Positions 28,739-40,136 of a DNA stretch of 64,000 nucleotides are shown piece after piece; position 1 is the first letter of the stretch; each line of letters begins with the position of its first letter. Below the pieces are notes generated by a model. It did not search any database. It saw only the letters and a list, made by a program, of their open reading frames with translations, and was not told where the DNA came from. Origin of the DNA: Lineus longissimus (lineage: Eukaryota; Nemertea; Pilidiophora; Heteronemertea; Lineidae); the NCBI RefSeq assembly GCF_910592395.1, contig NC_088311.1:14696501-14760500 (forward strand), given 5' to 3'. Position numbers and translations under genes: made by a program.

Positions 28739-31145
28739 GATGATGATGTAGATGATGCTAACCAGGCTGTACCTGGTTAACGTAGGCACCAGAAAAGCTA
28801 CAGTCTCAATCAGAAAATTGACCTTATCGAGACATACCAATTGGAGCATGCTATAGGATTACGTCATGCTGAAACTGCGACATCCTTTGCTAGACACCAC
28901 CGCATAGCACCGCAGACATTTAGACGTTGGATAAGCACAAAGGATGACTTGTTTGCCCTAAGAGATAGATCAACTCAAGACCATAGAAGACGGAGGAGAC
29001 AACGGCAACACGGCACTGATGCACAAGGTAGTGTTTCTACATGCATTATATTCCTCCCTAAATGAATTTCCTTCTTTGTTGGCCTGTACCGACCGGAATA
29101 AGTCCGCTTCTGTGTCATGGACGGAATAATAAGTCGCATTTTACATCAAAGCGACTGACCCTGACCATGCCGTTAACAATATCAGTATTATTGTTCATGG
29201 GACCTTTATTCCTAGGACTAACATTTCGTTCATACCTGTGGTTATCGCCAATCAATATTTCCAAAGATGTTAAACGCGTGAGCTTTTTTATTTCAGCATA
29301 GTGGCCCGAAATTGAAAACAATTTGAACACCTGGTTCCTTGAGCGCCGAAGACTTGGTTTCCCTGTTTCCGGTGAGGATATTAAAGGGCAAGCTGGAAGA
29401 GAATTTCGGCAATGGTGGGCAGAGCTTCCGAACGAAACGAAGGCCGAGAGACAAGAACAGAGACCCCTGCGATACCTTTTCCATGCATCTGCACATTGGC
29501 TTAGCAACTTTATTGAAAGGTGAGCTTTATTCCGCTGTTGCATGGAACGTACGGAATGGATTGTATTCGGTGAATTTTAACAATATGCAAATTCCATTTC
29601 AGGAAACAAATCAGCTATCGAAGGAAGACCAACGATTTAAGGGGGTTACCTGACAACGCCCAGGCTTTAGTTGCCGAATACCGGGGAGATTTTGCCGACC
29701 TCATCAGAGACGCTGATTTTGATGTCATCATGAACATGAATGAGACGTTCGTGTTGTTTGTTATGGTGCCAAGATCAACAATGGAAGCGACTGGATCCCA
29801 GAATGTTGACATTAGATCATCCCAAGGCAACCCGAAACTTGGATGCACGGTGAGTCTAGTAGTTACGACAGACGGACGAAAAGGACGAGCCGAGCTCAAC
29901 TTCAGAGGCTTGACACCAGATGGTGACGTCATTCGGCAGCTTCAGGCGGATGCATCAGACAATGTGCGAGTGAGTATTGGCATAGAATACAAGTCCGTGG
30001 TTGTAGTACAGGACATGTACCTGACGTCATCAGTGTTGTCATTGACGGTCAGACATTCTAGTTAATGGTAGTATTTTTTAGGAAAATCAGAACTTCTTTG
30101 ACTAAAATTGTTGTAGGTTTGTCATGGATGCAACCAAAACATTGTGCGTGTCTGACTGTTCAGAAAGGTAATGTAAATGTTCATACTTGTTGTTTGCTTT
30201 TCCAGGTAACTGGTAGTCCACAGGGTTGGGCACGACACCAATCGCTAATCGAGTGGTTGCAGGACCTGATGGACCTGTGCCATTTGTAGCAGGGGCCACG
30301 TTCCTGTTACTTTTAGACAGGTATCCGGCGCATCAAAATCAGCAATTTTGTGATGCAATCACCGCAGAGAATGGGACAGACACTTTTATCCGAGGACGAT
30401 GTAATTCGCTACTGCAGCCCTTGGACTTAACCGTAAACAGGAGCTTCAAGTGTCACCTGAGGACCATTTGGAAAGTGTGGAAAATCGGCCACACCGATGA
30501 TCAAGGACATTGTGAGCGGATCACCAGGCGGGATGTGGTCAGGATGATCAGCCTCGGCTGGGAAAGGGTCACACAACAGACGATTATGAAGGGTTGGAGA
30601 GCCAGTGGCCTAGTTCCTGAGGACGATGACGAAGTCGGGGAGGGGGTAGAGATGGTAAATGATGAGCTTGAGCAGTTTGTTGAGGGGATTGAGTTTTCGG
30701 AAGGAGAAGAGGATGATGATGTTATTGATGATGACGTGTAAATCCCGTTTGGATAATAAAATTGATTGGTAAATTAATAAGTAAATATGTTCTTTAATTT
30801 ATTCGTTGACAGCAAGACTTCTTTATTGGGACATTGTGCAGACACATGAAGCTAGCTTTATCATAGACACTAGATTATAAATTTCTGGTTAACCAACACT
30901 ATAGGCATACAGTGAGGACGCTAGTTGTATTGTAATCATTCATTCAGTACAGGAATACCCCATGTCAATGTTCATGTCTTTTATCCACTTACGTGGAAGG
31001 CATTGGCATTGCCCACGAAAAGGGAGTCAATTATCAGCTGTGGCTGTTCTTTCTAATGTTCGCCTGCCACCAGTAAAATCGGCCTATTCATTTGGACTTA
31101 GTCATTTTACGATTCAGCCGCGCTCGGTTAAGTGGGAGAAGACAG
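28182..31145 (+). mobile_element. pogo/Tigger-type DNA transposon (2,964 bp) in the BEL/Pao gag
   Basis: TA at 28180-28181 and 31146-31147 flank inverted ends that start CTGTCTTCTCCCACTTAACC. The inner parts of the ends also share GACTTAGTCATTTT. A broken transposase with introns lies inside. It splits the gag gene: the reading direction and order of the flanks match one another. Confidence 0.88.
28790..30741 (+). pseudogene. pogo-type transposase, intron-containing, probably inactive
   Basis: Exon-like pieces in order: an N-terminal helix-turn-helix (about 28790-29030, RRHQ then FARHHRIAPQTFRRW), an acceptor TTTCAG before a CENP-B-type helix block (29300-29521, NTWFLERRRLGFPVSGEDIK), an acceptor before the DDE domain (about 29605-29849 and on), and an acceptor before the last part (about 30206-30741). 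The second and third catalytic Asp lie in LLLLDRYPAHQN and LLQPLDLTVNRSFK. The first, normally in an NMDET-like motif, reads MNMNETFVLF, so Asp is Asn. A frameshift near 30270 separates SPQGWARHQSL from the following part. The tail is acidic. The copy is likely inactive. Confidence 0.75.
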
Positions 31146-31146
31146 T

Positions 31147-31374
31147 ATGTCACTCTGTATTTCAACTAGCTCATTGTAAACATCCTCGAGCTTAGCAAAT
31201 GCTTTTATTGCTTATCGGATGCCAAGTTCAATCTCCTCTTCATCATCACTTGCTGATTTTAAAGTATCGACATCTGCCTGTAGTTCCGTAACTATAGTTT
31301 CACACTTGGTGTACCGCATGCGACGAATACGCCGCTTTTCTGTCAATTCAGTTATTTGGGCCATTTTGGGAATG
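31147..31374 (-). pseudogene. BEL/Pao gag N-terminus, displaced by the pogo element
   Basis: Starts MAQITELTEKRRIRRMRYTK, a typical basic gag start, and carries an in-frame stop near 31222. It lies upstream of gag on the minus strand, on the other side of the pogo insertion. Confidence 0.75.
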
Positions 31375-32242
31375 CAAGCTCAATTTTCAGAGAGAAAGAA
31401 TGGAAAAAACAAACTCAAAATTGTACACAAATTGGTACAAGTATACTCTCACACTTGAGGTGAAATTGTAATCACAAATACTCAAGACACCTAATGTTGA
31501 ATCACAACTATGTACTCATAGCTCAGAAACTCAATGGTAGAATTCTAAATCTACTCAGAAACTCAGATATGCACTCATGGATATACATGTAGGTCAAATT
31601 GTGTGACCCAAAACATGCTTCAAACTCTAGAAGCTGTGATAAATATTCTCAAAACCTTTCAACTCTGAAATGATACCTCATAGCAATGACAAATACAGTC
31701 ATAAGCCAGAACTCCTCAACACTCGCAGTGTCACTCAAATGAAAAAATACTCTGTTGTTACACTGGAAAGACTTAAGAATAATCAAACGCTCCATTCTGC
31801 TGAACTCGTCTCAAAGTAATTCACTGCAGAAATGCATGAACTCAACACAAGCAAATTGTATGCAAAGTAAACACCGCTCAAACATGACAAAAGCATGTTC
31901 CAGCATGCACAAATGAATGCAAACGTGTGTATGAAAGTATTCAACACCAATCTAAGCATGTCAAAAGCATGCACCGGGTTACATAAATGTACACAACTGT
32001 ATGTAATTATATGCAAAGGTGAAATTCAATTCAATCAATCAACGCACGCAATAATAATCACAATCACATCGATGAAGTGATACCGTATTTAAAATGTCCG
32101 ATCAAATTGTACACAACAAACTGGTGTGTACCTCAAATGTCTTCACAAGAAATCCGACTCACTTCAAGTTAACCAGTAGTGTTCATGAATGTATCTCAAA
32201 ATACTCTAACAAAAAAACCACGACAAAAAACCGGCTAGTAAA
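31375..32242 (-). other. BEL/Pao untranslated leader
   Basis: Between the primer-binding site and gag. No gene; A-rich plus strand with many CAAATG-like words and a repeated GCATG/TGCA pattern near 31890-31980. Confidence 0.6.
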
Positions 32243-32259
32243 TCCGGTCGGAGAGACCA
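32243..32259 (-). promoter_or_regulatory. Primer-binding site of the BEL/Pao element
   Basis: On the minus strand TGGTCTCTCCGACCGGA starts three bases after the 5' LTR. TGG complements a tRNA CCA end. The tRNA is not identified with confidence. Confidence 0.65.
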
Positions 32260-32812
32260 AAATGTTCCGTACCTCCACAAAAGAAGTGACGGCTACTGGA
32301 TAATGTGAAATGAATTTAATTTCTTAAACAAATAATATTTATATATTTACAAACCGCTTAGGGTAAAGTTCATATACCGGGAAATAATTCAATGTCACAA
32401 TGTCGATGCCTCAAATGCCTCATCTCATGAAAAGTCTCAATTATATATGTACAATCCTGTATGTCGGTACCACTCGAATGACTACGAGAGAAAGTTTGTA
32501 ATGACAGTGATTAACGTAAAATACAGCAGATGTCGATATCATGAAAGACGCACGATGACTAACACACAACACAACTGCTCATCCACGTCTCTTATAAACA
32601 ATGGATTTCCCATGACTGGGCTCATCCACAACTCCGCTGAACAATGGATTTCCCATGACAGGGCTCATCCACACTCTGTTTCACACACGACGACGGAATT
32701 CCCAGAAGGTATCGTATTGATGAAGTGCCGTGCTCAAGGCCTCGTTAGTACACTGCATATAAAATGCGCACTGGCTCACAGTTTCACATGTACACGAATG
32801 TATCCCGTTTTA

Positions 32813-33900
32813 CCCCCCCCCCCCCCCTCCACAAACGCACCCGCACCCCACACAACAGTAGCACAGTAACAAAGGGGCCACTTCCATATACCGATTATTC
32901 AAGGGGAGCACAACTCATTCCACAATTGTCGATAATGACCTGAGTGCTGATACAATATTTGTGGACATGGCCACTGTGGAACAGGTGGGGATCCTCAGTC
33001 TCTCGGATCTCGATTGCGTGTACCGTTCCATCTATCGCCCTAACAGCATCTGGAATAGTACCCCAGTTGCCCCGCAGTTGTTCCCACTCTTCATCGGTCG
33101 GCCATGTTGTACCGTTTTGAAAATAAGTTCACAAAACATCTGTCATAAAATAAAGTTCCTTGCAAACAGATTGCTTGCTGATATCAAACATTGCACTCAT
33201 CGCAACAATGTCCGGATATTTCTTGATCCAATAGAAAAAAAGGAGTAAACGGTTCTCCACCGACAGCAAATGATGTTGGAAGAGGCCACTGTCTCACCTG
33301 ATAGATACCAAAAGTCCATCTGGTGGTTTCTAATCCTGGTAAAGACGTCGTTACCACCGTATGGACCATTTGGTTGATTGGTGAGAACTTCATCAAGTCT
33401 TGGAGGCAACGGAGGCGGACGCACTTCTAAATTATGAAATGCTGGTGTAAGCAAAACTGGTGGCGGTGGTATGGGCGGCGGAGCAGCGAACAAAAACATC
33501 CTAATTCTCTCCATGGTGAAAGTAGCGTGAGGCCAAGCGACTGCTGGCCAACACAAACCATGGCAATTATATGTTATCAATAATCAATTCAATTTCGGAC
33601 AAAGGATTGATATTTTATTGACCATTTTCAATGCGTGTCTAATCATGTCACCACAGGGATAAGGCCAGACGCATAATAAAGGAAAATTACATAAACCTTC
33701 ACATATGGGCGGTCTATTGCCATTGAATGCAATTATTCAGTGCAAAGATCATTGTTATATGGCCGGCCTCCATTCAGAACTTGGAACGCAAACGTACTCC
33801 ACGTGACATGTGAAGGCCTATTAGATTAATCCTACTACGCGTCCATGGACGTTGATTTTGGTTCCCGTCCGTCCCTTACGTTCTGTTATGAGACAGACCT
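32813..33900 (-). mobile_element. PIF/Harbinger fragment, right end only
   Basis: From about 32977 it parallels the element at 34337-35307 at high identity, including the same inverted-repeat end GAGACAGACCT at 33900. Its left end is missing. The first 160 bp is a C tract and unassigned sequence. Transposase pieces on the minus strand (33580-33000) are frameshifted. Confidence 0.8.
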
Positions 33901-33903
33901 ATT

Positions 33904-35307
33904 AGGTCTGTCTCATTATAGAACGTTAGGGACAGACGGGAACCGAAGAAGTACCTAATTCAACGTACCATGCTTGTTAACTTTGATGCTATTGGTTACA
34001 CGAGCATTACCACCAGGGCTGCGCTGCTGTGATGAATACATATGTAAGGTCCTTCTTCTGATTGGTGGTCACCAAAGCACATTAGGAACGCCCACCTATA
34101 CATACAATAGCTTTTTGACAACGTGCGTTGGTTAACTGTCAATGAAGGGAAATCGATGTTACCGATGTTACCGAATAGGCCTTGTTATAGACAAGCGGTC
34201 AATTATTGACAAAAGCCTGGTTGGCTCGTATTAACCAAATTGAGTGTCTTTTTTTATCTAAGTAGTTACTATGCAAAAGAAAGCGGTTCATTGTTGGACT
34301 GTGGCTGAGTAACAGTAACAAGTTATGACAATGATAAGGTGGGGATCCTCAGTCTTTGGGATCTCGATTGCGTGTACCGTTCCATCTATCGCCCCAACAG
34401 CATCTGGAATAGTATCCCAGTTGCCCCGCAGTTGTTCCCACTCTTCATCGGTCGGCCATGTTATACCGTCTTGAAAATAAGTCCACAAAACATCTGTCAT
34501 AAAATAAAGTTCCCTGCAAACAGATTGCTTGCTGATATCAAACATTGCACTCATCGCAACAATGTCCGGATATTTCTTGATCCAATAGAAAAAAAGTAGT
34601 AAACGGTTCTCCACCGACAGCAAATGATCTCGGTACCGTCCTGGCCTGTTTTCCAGAAGGGGCGTAATGTCCTCTACGAGGTGCTGGAAAGAGGCCACTG
34701 TCTCACCTGATAGATACCAAAAGTCCATCTGGTAGTTTCTAATCCTGGTAAAGACGTCGTTACCACCGTATGGACCATTTGGTTGATTGGTGAGAACTTC
34801 ATCAAGTCTTGGAGGCAACGGAGGCGGACGCACTTCTAAATTATGAAATGCTGGTGTAAGCAAAACTGGTGGCGGTGGTATGGGCGGCGGAGCAGCGAAC
34901 AAAAACATCCTAATTCTCTCCATGGTGAAAGTAGCGTGAGGCCAAGCGACTGCTGGCCAACACAAACCATGGCAATAATGTTATCAATAATCAATTCAAT
35001 TTCGGACAAAGGAATGATATTTTATTGACCATTTTCAATGCGTGTCTAATCATGTCACCACAGGGATAAGGCTAGACGCATAATAAAGGAAAATTACATG
35101 AAGCTTCCCATATGGGCGGTCTATTGCAATTGAATGCAATTATTCAGTGCAAAGATCATTGTTATATGGCCGGCCTCCATTCAGAACTTGGAACGCAAAC
35201 GTACTCCACGTGACATGTGAAGGCCTATTAGATTAATCCTACTACGCGTCCATGGACGTTGATTTTGGTTCCCGTCCGTCCCTTACGTTCTGTTATGAGA
35301 CAGACCT
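33904..35307 (-). mobile_element. PIF/Harbinger element (1,404 bp), truncated transposase
   Basis: Inverted ends start AGGTCTGTCTCATTATAG and end with its complement. ATT flanks both sides (33901-33903, 35308-35310). It abuts the fragment to its left end to end, giving a near-perfect palindrome over 33858-33944. Confidence 0.85.
34288..34965 (-). pseudogene. HARBI1-like transposase, N-terminal half
   Basis: 225 residues. A Pro-rich start, helical region (FQHLVEDITPLLENRPGRYR), a helix-turn-helix-like part (MSAMFDISKQSVCREL) and the first catalytic Asp in VGAIDGTVHAIEIP. The rest of the DDE domain is missing, so the protein could not act alone. Confidence 0.82.
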
Positions 35308-35689
35308 ATTGAACCTTCTACTGGGAATGAACAGCGCGTACCAGCGAATTGCTTTAAGTACGATCATAGCAATAGTGCTCAGTCCGCGGTGACGCCGCGT
35401 GGCTTTGTTTACAAAACATTACTTCTGATTGGCTGGAGAAAAGGACGTGACCTATTGATATTTACAATATTAGTTCTTGAGATTAACGATAGATGGCGCG
35501 CATTGTGTACACGGCATCTGAAAATATGGCGGATCAAGCGAATGATTCACGGATACAGCATTAAAAATGTATGATTTCGGCATTATTCCGTAATATTGCT
35601 GTACCCCACGCTATGAATAAATATAGTCTTATAAACAGGAAGGTAAATGATTAGTTCGCAGTTCCTAATTTCCTGTAATAGATGTAAGT

Positions 35690-35880
35690 TGGCTCATGGC
35701 GTTTAGTCCCAAAGGTCTAGCAGTACGCAGTGTGTAGATCCATTTGGATTCACGTTCCAAGAGTGTGGTTTCTGAGTTAACTTTCTCTAGACCACAGGCT
35801 TTGAGGTTCTTGATACTGTGGCCTGGCAAGTTGAAATGAGTGGCAACCGACGTAGGTTTCTGTTTAGATATGTCGGATCT
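35690..35880 (-). pseudogene. Penelope-like (GIY-YIG) retroelement fragment
   Basis: Minus strand reads RRSDISKQKP-like sequence, THFNLPGHSIKNLKAC, and RESKWIYTLRTARPLGLN, a C-terminal signature found in GIY-YIG-bearing Penelope-type proteins. Only this end is present. The stretch 35311-35689 before it has no recognisable feature. Confidence 0.6.
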
Positions 35881-36128
35881 ATGTCTACACTTCTGCTTCC
35901 ATATCAGAATGTTCCCAACACGTCTAACCTCTTTGAATGGGCTAATTTTGTCCTAATTTTAGGAGCTCAAATTTACAAGAAGAAAAGGGCCAAACTGAGG
36001 AAGAAATTTGTTTAGTTTCGGAAATCTTAACCAGGTGGCAGAAAATATCTAGCAGACAGCATTTTAACATTACTCATACACAAAGTTAGTTTATAAATAA
36101 AGTTTATCAACCACGACCGAACATAAGG

Positions 36129-37380
36129 TGACTCCATTTTCTTACAATTTTGATCGTGAATTTGCCATTTCTACCTTTTACATATACTCGTTTCAGAGTG
36201 CATTTATGGCTATTGTTTCTGTCAGTTTAATAGATTTAATGTACCTGCTATTCATTTGCTAGTAAACGAGACCGTATTCGTACGTTACGTATGATTTTTG
36301 TTTGTTTCGGGTGCACCACTTAGCTGTGTGGAAACTCCTATATATCAGTAGGCCTTGTGTTCTTTGACCTGGTCTATCAGTTGTTTTGATTTAAGGAATT
36401 GAACCCGAGGCGGAGGACCTTGGTTGAGTTATCAAGACACTCGAGGGTGGAGCTAAAATACAGTCCAAACCCGAGCCGACAGGCGAGGGTTTGGACGAAA
36501 TTTTAGCTCCACCCGAGAGTGTCTTGGTAACTCAACCAAGGTCCGAAGCCGAGGGTTCAATTTCTATTCTAAAATACCTCAAACTTAAAAAGATAGGCCA
36601 CGAAAATAACTTGAATATGTGCGAATTTGGCAAATTCCATCCATCGCCGGCCCGGCCGGAGCGCCGGTAGCGCCGTTGTTTACATTATGTTACGACAACG
36701 TTGCAGAAAATGAGACATGTACATTTTATACAGCGCGCATAGGAAGTCCGCATCGGCTCGCTCAAAGTGATGCTAAAATCCGCGCAAATGGGCTATTTGG
36801 AGCGTTTTTCTCGGCAAATATGTGTAGCGCTCATTAAAAAACTTAGGGAGGTTGATGCTTCCTTGACTGATTTGTGTTTGAAGCAGTGTTTTGAGAGCCT
36901 CAAACTTCTGAAGTGAGCTGAAATTCCATTGACGTGACGTGTGCATGGTTTCCACATTTTAGTGCAACCCGAGGGAACTTTGGTAGAGCATCTTGGTTGC
37001 GTGTCCAAAACACTCCGCTCTCAGAACGAGGCTTATGCATTTTCCATTTAAAAGTTGACTTTACGGTACCAAGGTATTTTAGAATACTATTTTATAACAG
37101 TATATTATTTCTGTAAGTTTCATTAATTTTCTGTGTACCGGTCCAAGTGTACTATAGTTCATTTGTAATCAGGATGATGTTTAATCTTAGCGTATGGCCG
37201 GAGCTAGTCATACGCTCATCCGAAGGGGATGATGTATTGTATGTGGCGAGTTGCCACCCGGCAGGTGCTGCCACCAGGCTGTAGGTTGTGAAAAGGAGAA
37301 CGGATAATATACACTGAATGGCTGTACGCTATCAATATCGTGTCGCGTTTTGATTCCGTTCACCCCCCCCCCCCCCCCGT
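36129..37380. other. Non-coding flank with one foldback
   Basis: No gene recognised. It holds the foldback listed next and a C tract at about 37362-37378, which marks the broken end of Polinton 2. Confidence 0.5.
36397..36563. repeat. Foldback (hairpin) element
   Basis: Arms of about 75 bp share GACCTTGGTTGAGTTA and TGGAGCTAAAAT with their complements around a roughly 16-bp loop. Confidence 0.88.
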
Positions 37381-37431
37381 GATGTTTGCCTAGCGAGGCC
37401 TGGGGCATAAGTCCCGGCAGACAACACGTGG

Positions 37432-37967
37432 AATAGCTCTAAATCTAGTGGTATCTTGTATTTGCTACCAAACACTTTCTTAAGTGTCTTTTCATCACTA
37501 GTTTCACCATTGACATCAGCTTCAGCTACCCCTGATATTAACTTCCTAGGGTTCTCTGACTGGATACCCTGAAACACCCTGTCGTCTCTTTCCTCCTCTG
37601 TTAACCACAAGTCCTTGAATGTAGAATAATGACTGTATTCATCGAGATCAAATATCTATTCTGTTCCCCACTTAATTACTATTTTGGAGGTGAGGTTTCT
37701 ACCGAGGTTGTTGACGACATTGTTTTTGGAATCACCGGAAATGGTGACATCAGCAGACTGATAAAGAGATATCAGTACCAATAATGTGTTCTCCCTCAAT
37801 GCCGGTATCCTAACGCACAGTGTTTCTTTTGGATTATCAGTTGAGGGGTTATGAGTGATAATGTGGTGCTGTCTGTTGGCCTTCAATCCAATTGGAATCC
37901 TCTGTGCTCTATCAGTGTTTAGTAAATATCCTGTTGCCATTCTTTTTATTATTAATGTAAAATTCAA
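37432..37967 (-). pseudogene. Major capsid protein N-terminal fragment (Polinton 2)
   Basis: Closely similar to residues 1-180 or so of the Polinton 1 capsid gene (RMATGYLLNTDRAQRIPIG, then DLWLTEEERDDRVFQGIQSE). A frame break lies near 37656, and the homology ends at 37432. Confidence 0.82.
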
Positions 37968-38037
37968 TATTTATTGGTAAAATTCAATATTGCTTCTTAC
38001 TATTACCATTTAAGTGACTAGGACTTGGACTTGGACT

Positions 38038-38088
38038 TGGACTTTGTCCTGAGAGCTTAGCTCGACTTTGTCCTGAGAGCATGGCTCG
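38038..38088 (-). repeat. Two double-hairpin elements at the 3' end of a Polinton 2 gene
   Basis: A full core at 38038-38064 and a 21-bp shortened core at 38068-38088, with ACT before, between and after. A short GGACTT hexamer run precedes them. They overlap the last codons of the following minus-strand gene, and Polinton 1 has no copy at the matching place. Confidence 0.9.
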
Positions 38089-39526
38089 ACTTTACTGCTT
38101 TAACTCCCCTTATTAAACCATAGATTATTGAGCTAACAATAATAATAAATGCTATGACCATGTATTCAGCCAGAAAACCAACAACACCAGCCACTGATTT
38201 CAATAGGAATGAGACAATAGAGTCGATTATTCCAGGTAAAGCTGCTGCTGATTTCTTGGCCAGGTCTTCCAACCATTCACCAAACTTCTTGAGGCCTTCT
38301 TTTACTTTATTTGGTATTGATGGTCCTGGTGGTGTAGGTCCTGGCGGTGTAGGTCCTTTTGGTGTAGGTTTAGGGAGAGCTTTCAGAGCACTACTAATAC
38401 TAAGACCAAGAGATGTGAAAAACATAATTACAGCTGTTACTATGGCACCAATAGTTAGACAATCCATCTTAAAAAGTAACCTTATTCTATCCTTTAGTGG
38501 AGTCCTTGAATCTGGTTTCTTCAAAGCATCAGTGATTAAGCGTTTCATGCTGCGGGTTTGTGACTCCCTATCATTGTCTATCCTCCAGACCTTTGCCTTT
38601 ACCTCATACAATTTGTCTTCTAGTTCATAAATTTCCTTTCTCAACTCGTCTCTTTCTCCAACATCTTCTTCAACCGAGTTTACATAGCCTCTTTGTAAAT
38701 GTTCAAGCTTTTTCTCTAGTTCCTCAATCTGCCCGTCCTTTTGCATTTTTACTGTAGCAAGATCATCACCAGCCTTTCTTAACCCTCTAAGTTCCCTAAA
38801 TGCATATTCTGGGAAACCTAGTGATTTGAGTTCATCATCAGTTTTGTCTATCAACCTATCTATAAGTTTTGGTGAAATGTTTACCTCATCAATGAGTGTC
38901 TGTGTTTCACTTGCTACTAACTGAGGTTGTATTACACTTCTACTACGTTCCATAGGTGCTGATGTAATGGGTGCCGCTGGATCAGGTTCAATTAGTCCTT
39001 TAATCGTTCTTAGAAATTGAACACCAACATCTCTTGTTAATGTGTTCTCTGCATAGAACTCACCCTCCCTTTTATTCAAACGGAGCATCCCCCAGTCTCT
39101 TCCCCATTAGCATTTTTGATAACAATAAAATTATCGTTTTGTTTTTGTTTTTCTGTAAAATCTTTAAGTTCTTCCTTTGTCACACTAAAGAAAAGTTCTA
39201 AGCACTTTGATTCTTGGTGCTAGATTACTTAGTTTATTCTTGTCATAATTCCATCATGTTCCTTTCATTGCTTTATCAAGTTATCCTCAATAGCTGTGTA
39301 TTATGATTCTTTTTCCATCAGTTCTGGTACAGTGCTTCTTACTCTTTCTGGTGTAGAGAATGAAGTCTCTGTAGTCAAAACACTTGAATTTCCTGCATTA
39401 GTGTTGTTGCATCATCATCATGAATTCTATTGGAAATACTAGTATCAATAGTTTCATCAAGTGGTTGTTTAAAGGTAACGTCACTTAAATCACCCATTTT
39501 AAACTCTTCGCCACCCTCAGCCATAT
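38057..39526 (-). pseudogene. Coiled-coil membrane protein homologue (Polinton 2)
   Basis: The frame 39088-38057 is open and shows the coiled coil, the GPTPPGP repeat and the hydrophobic segments seen in the 5842-7484 gene, without that gene's frameshift. The N-terminal part (start MAEGGEE at 39526) is broken by stops and shifts between 39100 and 39500. Confidence 0.8.
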
Positions 39527-39529
39527 TTA

Positions 39530-39911
39530 TTATTTCTGAAATTATCTAATAATAAAAACAATAACTGTTCCAACCACAATGTAAAGAATGCATTTAATTG
39601 ACTCATGTGTATCATCATCCTTTTTAATAGAAGCAGGAGTAACAACATCAGTAATAGATCTACTAGCAGTACTAGTAATAACATCATTCTGTCTATTAAC
39701 TCAAGTCGCACTTTGTCCGGAGAGTGTAGCGGCAGTATGCCTTCGTCCTGAGAGCGTAGCTCGAGTAGGAGTTTCGACAGGAGCATCCTTAACTCTCTCA
39801 ACATTAGTCTTAACCCTTGTTAGCTTAGCACTATGGCCTTCCATTAGTGGTGGTGTTATCTTCTCTTTATTAATATCATTCCTACCAGGTTTAGCATTAC
39901 TTGAAGCTACT
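39530..39911 (-). pseudogene. C-terminal part of the 4470-gene homologue (Polinton 2)
   Basis: Reads ASSNAKPGRNDINKEK and LMEGH, matching the linker of the Polinton 1 protein, then two double-hairpin inserts and a hydrophobic tail. Its N-terminal part lies at 43514-44569, beyond the Harbinger insertion. Confidence 0.8.
39707..39763 (-). repeat. Two decayed double-hairpin elements in Polinton 2
   Basis: Cores 39707-39733 and 39737-39763, both 27 bp, with AGT before, between and after. The stems have lost several pairs, but the triplets remain. Confidence 0.88.
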
Positions 39912-40136
39912 AATGGCCCGTATTCTAGAAGAATCCTAAAAGCGTAAAGTGGCCCTAAAACGGCCCTTTTAGTGACACCTTCACCATTTTCTATTCTAGA
40001 AGCATCCTAAAATACCGCCAAAGGTATACCTGAAAATCCTCTCCTAATGCAAAGGTTGACCCATTTCTAGAAGGTTTTTTAGGATAAGGAATTCCTAACT
40101 TTGGGCTCATCTCCACCTTAAATCGTTAGGATACCC

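Larger units (their letters stand above)
3053..36123 (-). mobile_element. BEL/Pao LTR retrotransposon, broken up by nested insertions
   Basis: Both ends can be placed. The plus strand starts TGTTCC at 3053 and ends GAACA at 36123, so on the coding (minus) strand each LTR runs TG...CA. The 5-bp duplication TAAGG lies at 3048-3052 and 36124-36128. Between the LTRs, minus-strand pieces read in order: primer-binding site, gag, zinc knuckles, aspartyl protease, reverse transcriptase, RNase H, integrase and polypurine tract. A Polinton (4188-23379), a pogo element (28182-31145) and Harbinger sequence inside the 5' LTR interrupt it. Coding parts carry many frameshifts and stops, so the element is dead and older than its guests. 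The family call comes from the DUF1759-like gag, the zinc knuckles and the VDDVLTGD reverse transcriptase motif. Confidence 0.9.
32263..36123 (-). repeat. 5' LTR of the BEL/Pao element, split by a 3-kb insertion
   Basis: 32263-32812 matches the low-coordinate part of the 3' LTR (3053-3604), and about 35884-36123 matches the rest. The DNA between them is foreign: a C tract, Harbinger pieces and a Penelope-like fragment. Confidence 0.88.

Noticed and set aside
28649-28849. Acidic (Asp-rich) ORF near 28595-28780 and its antisense
   Set aside because: Driven by a GAT microsatellite; only the adjacent helix-turn-helix sequence has family support.
29115-29543. 142-codon minus-strand ORF within the pogo element
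   Set aside because: Antisense to the transposase exon with the CENP-B-type helix block; no motif of its own.
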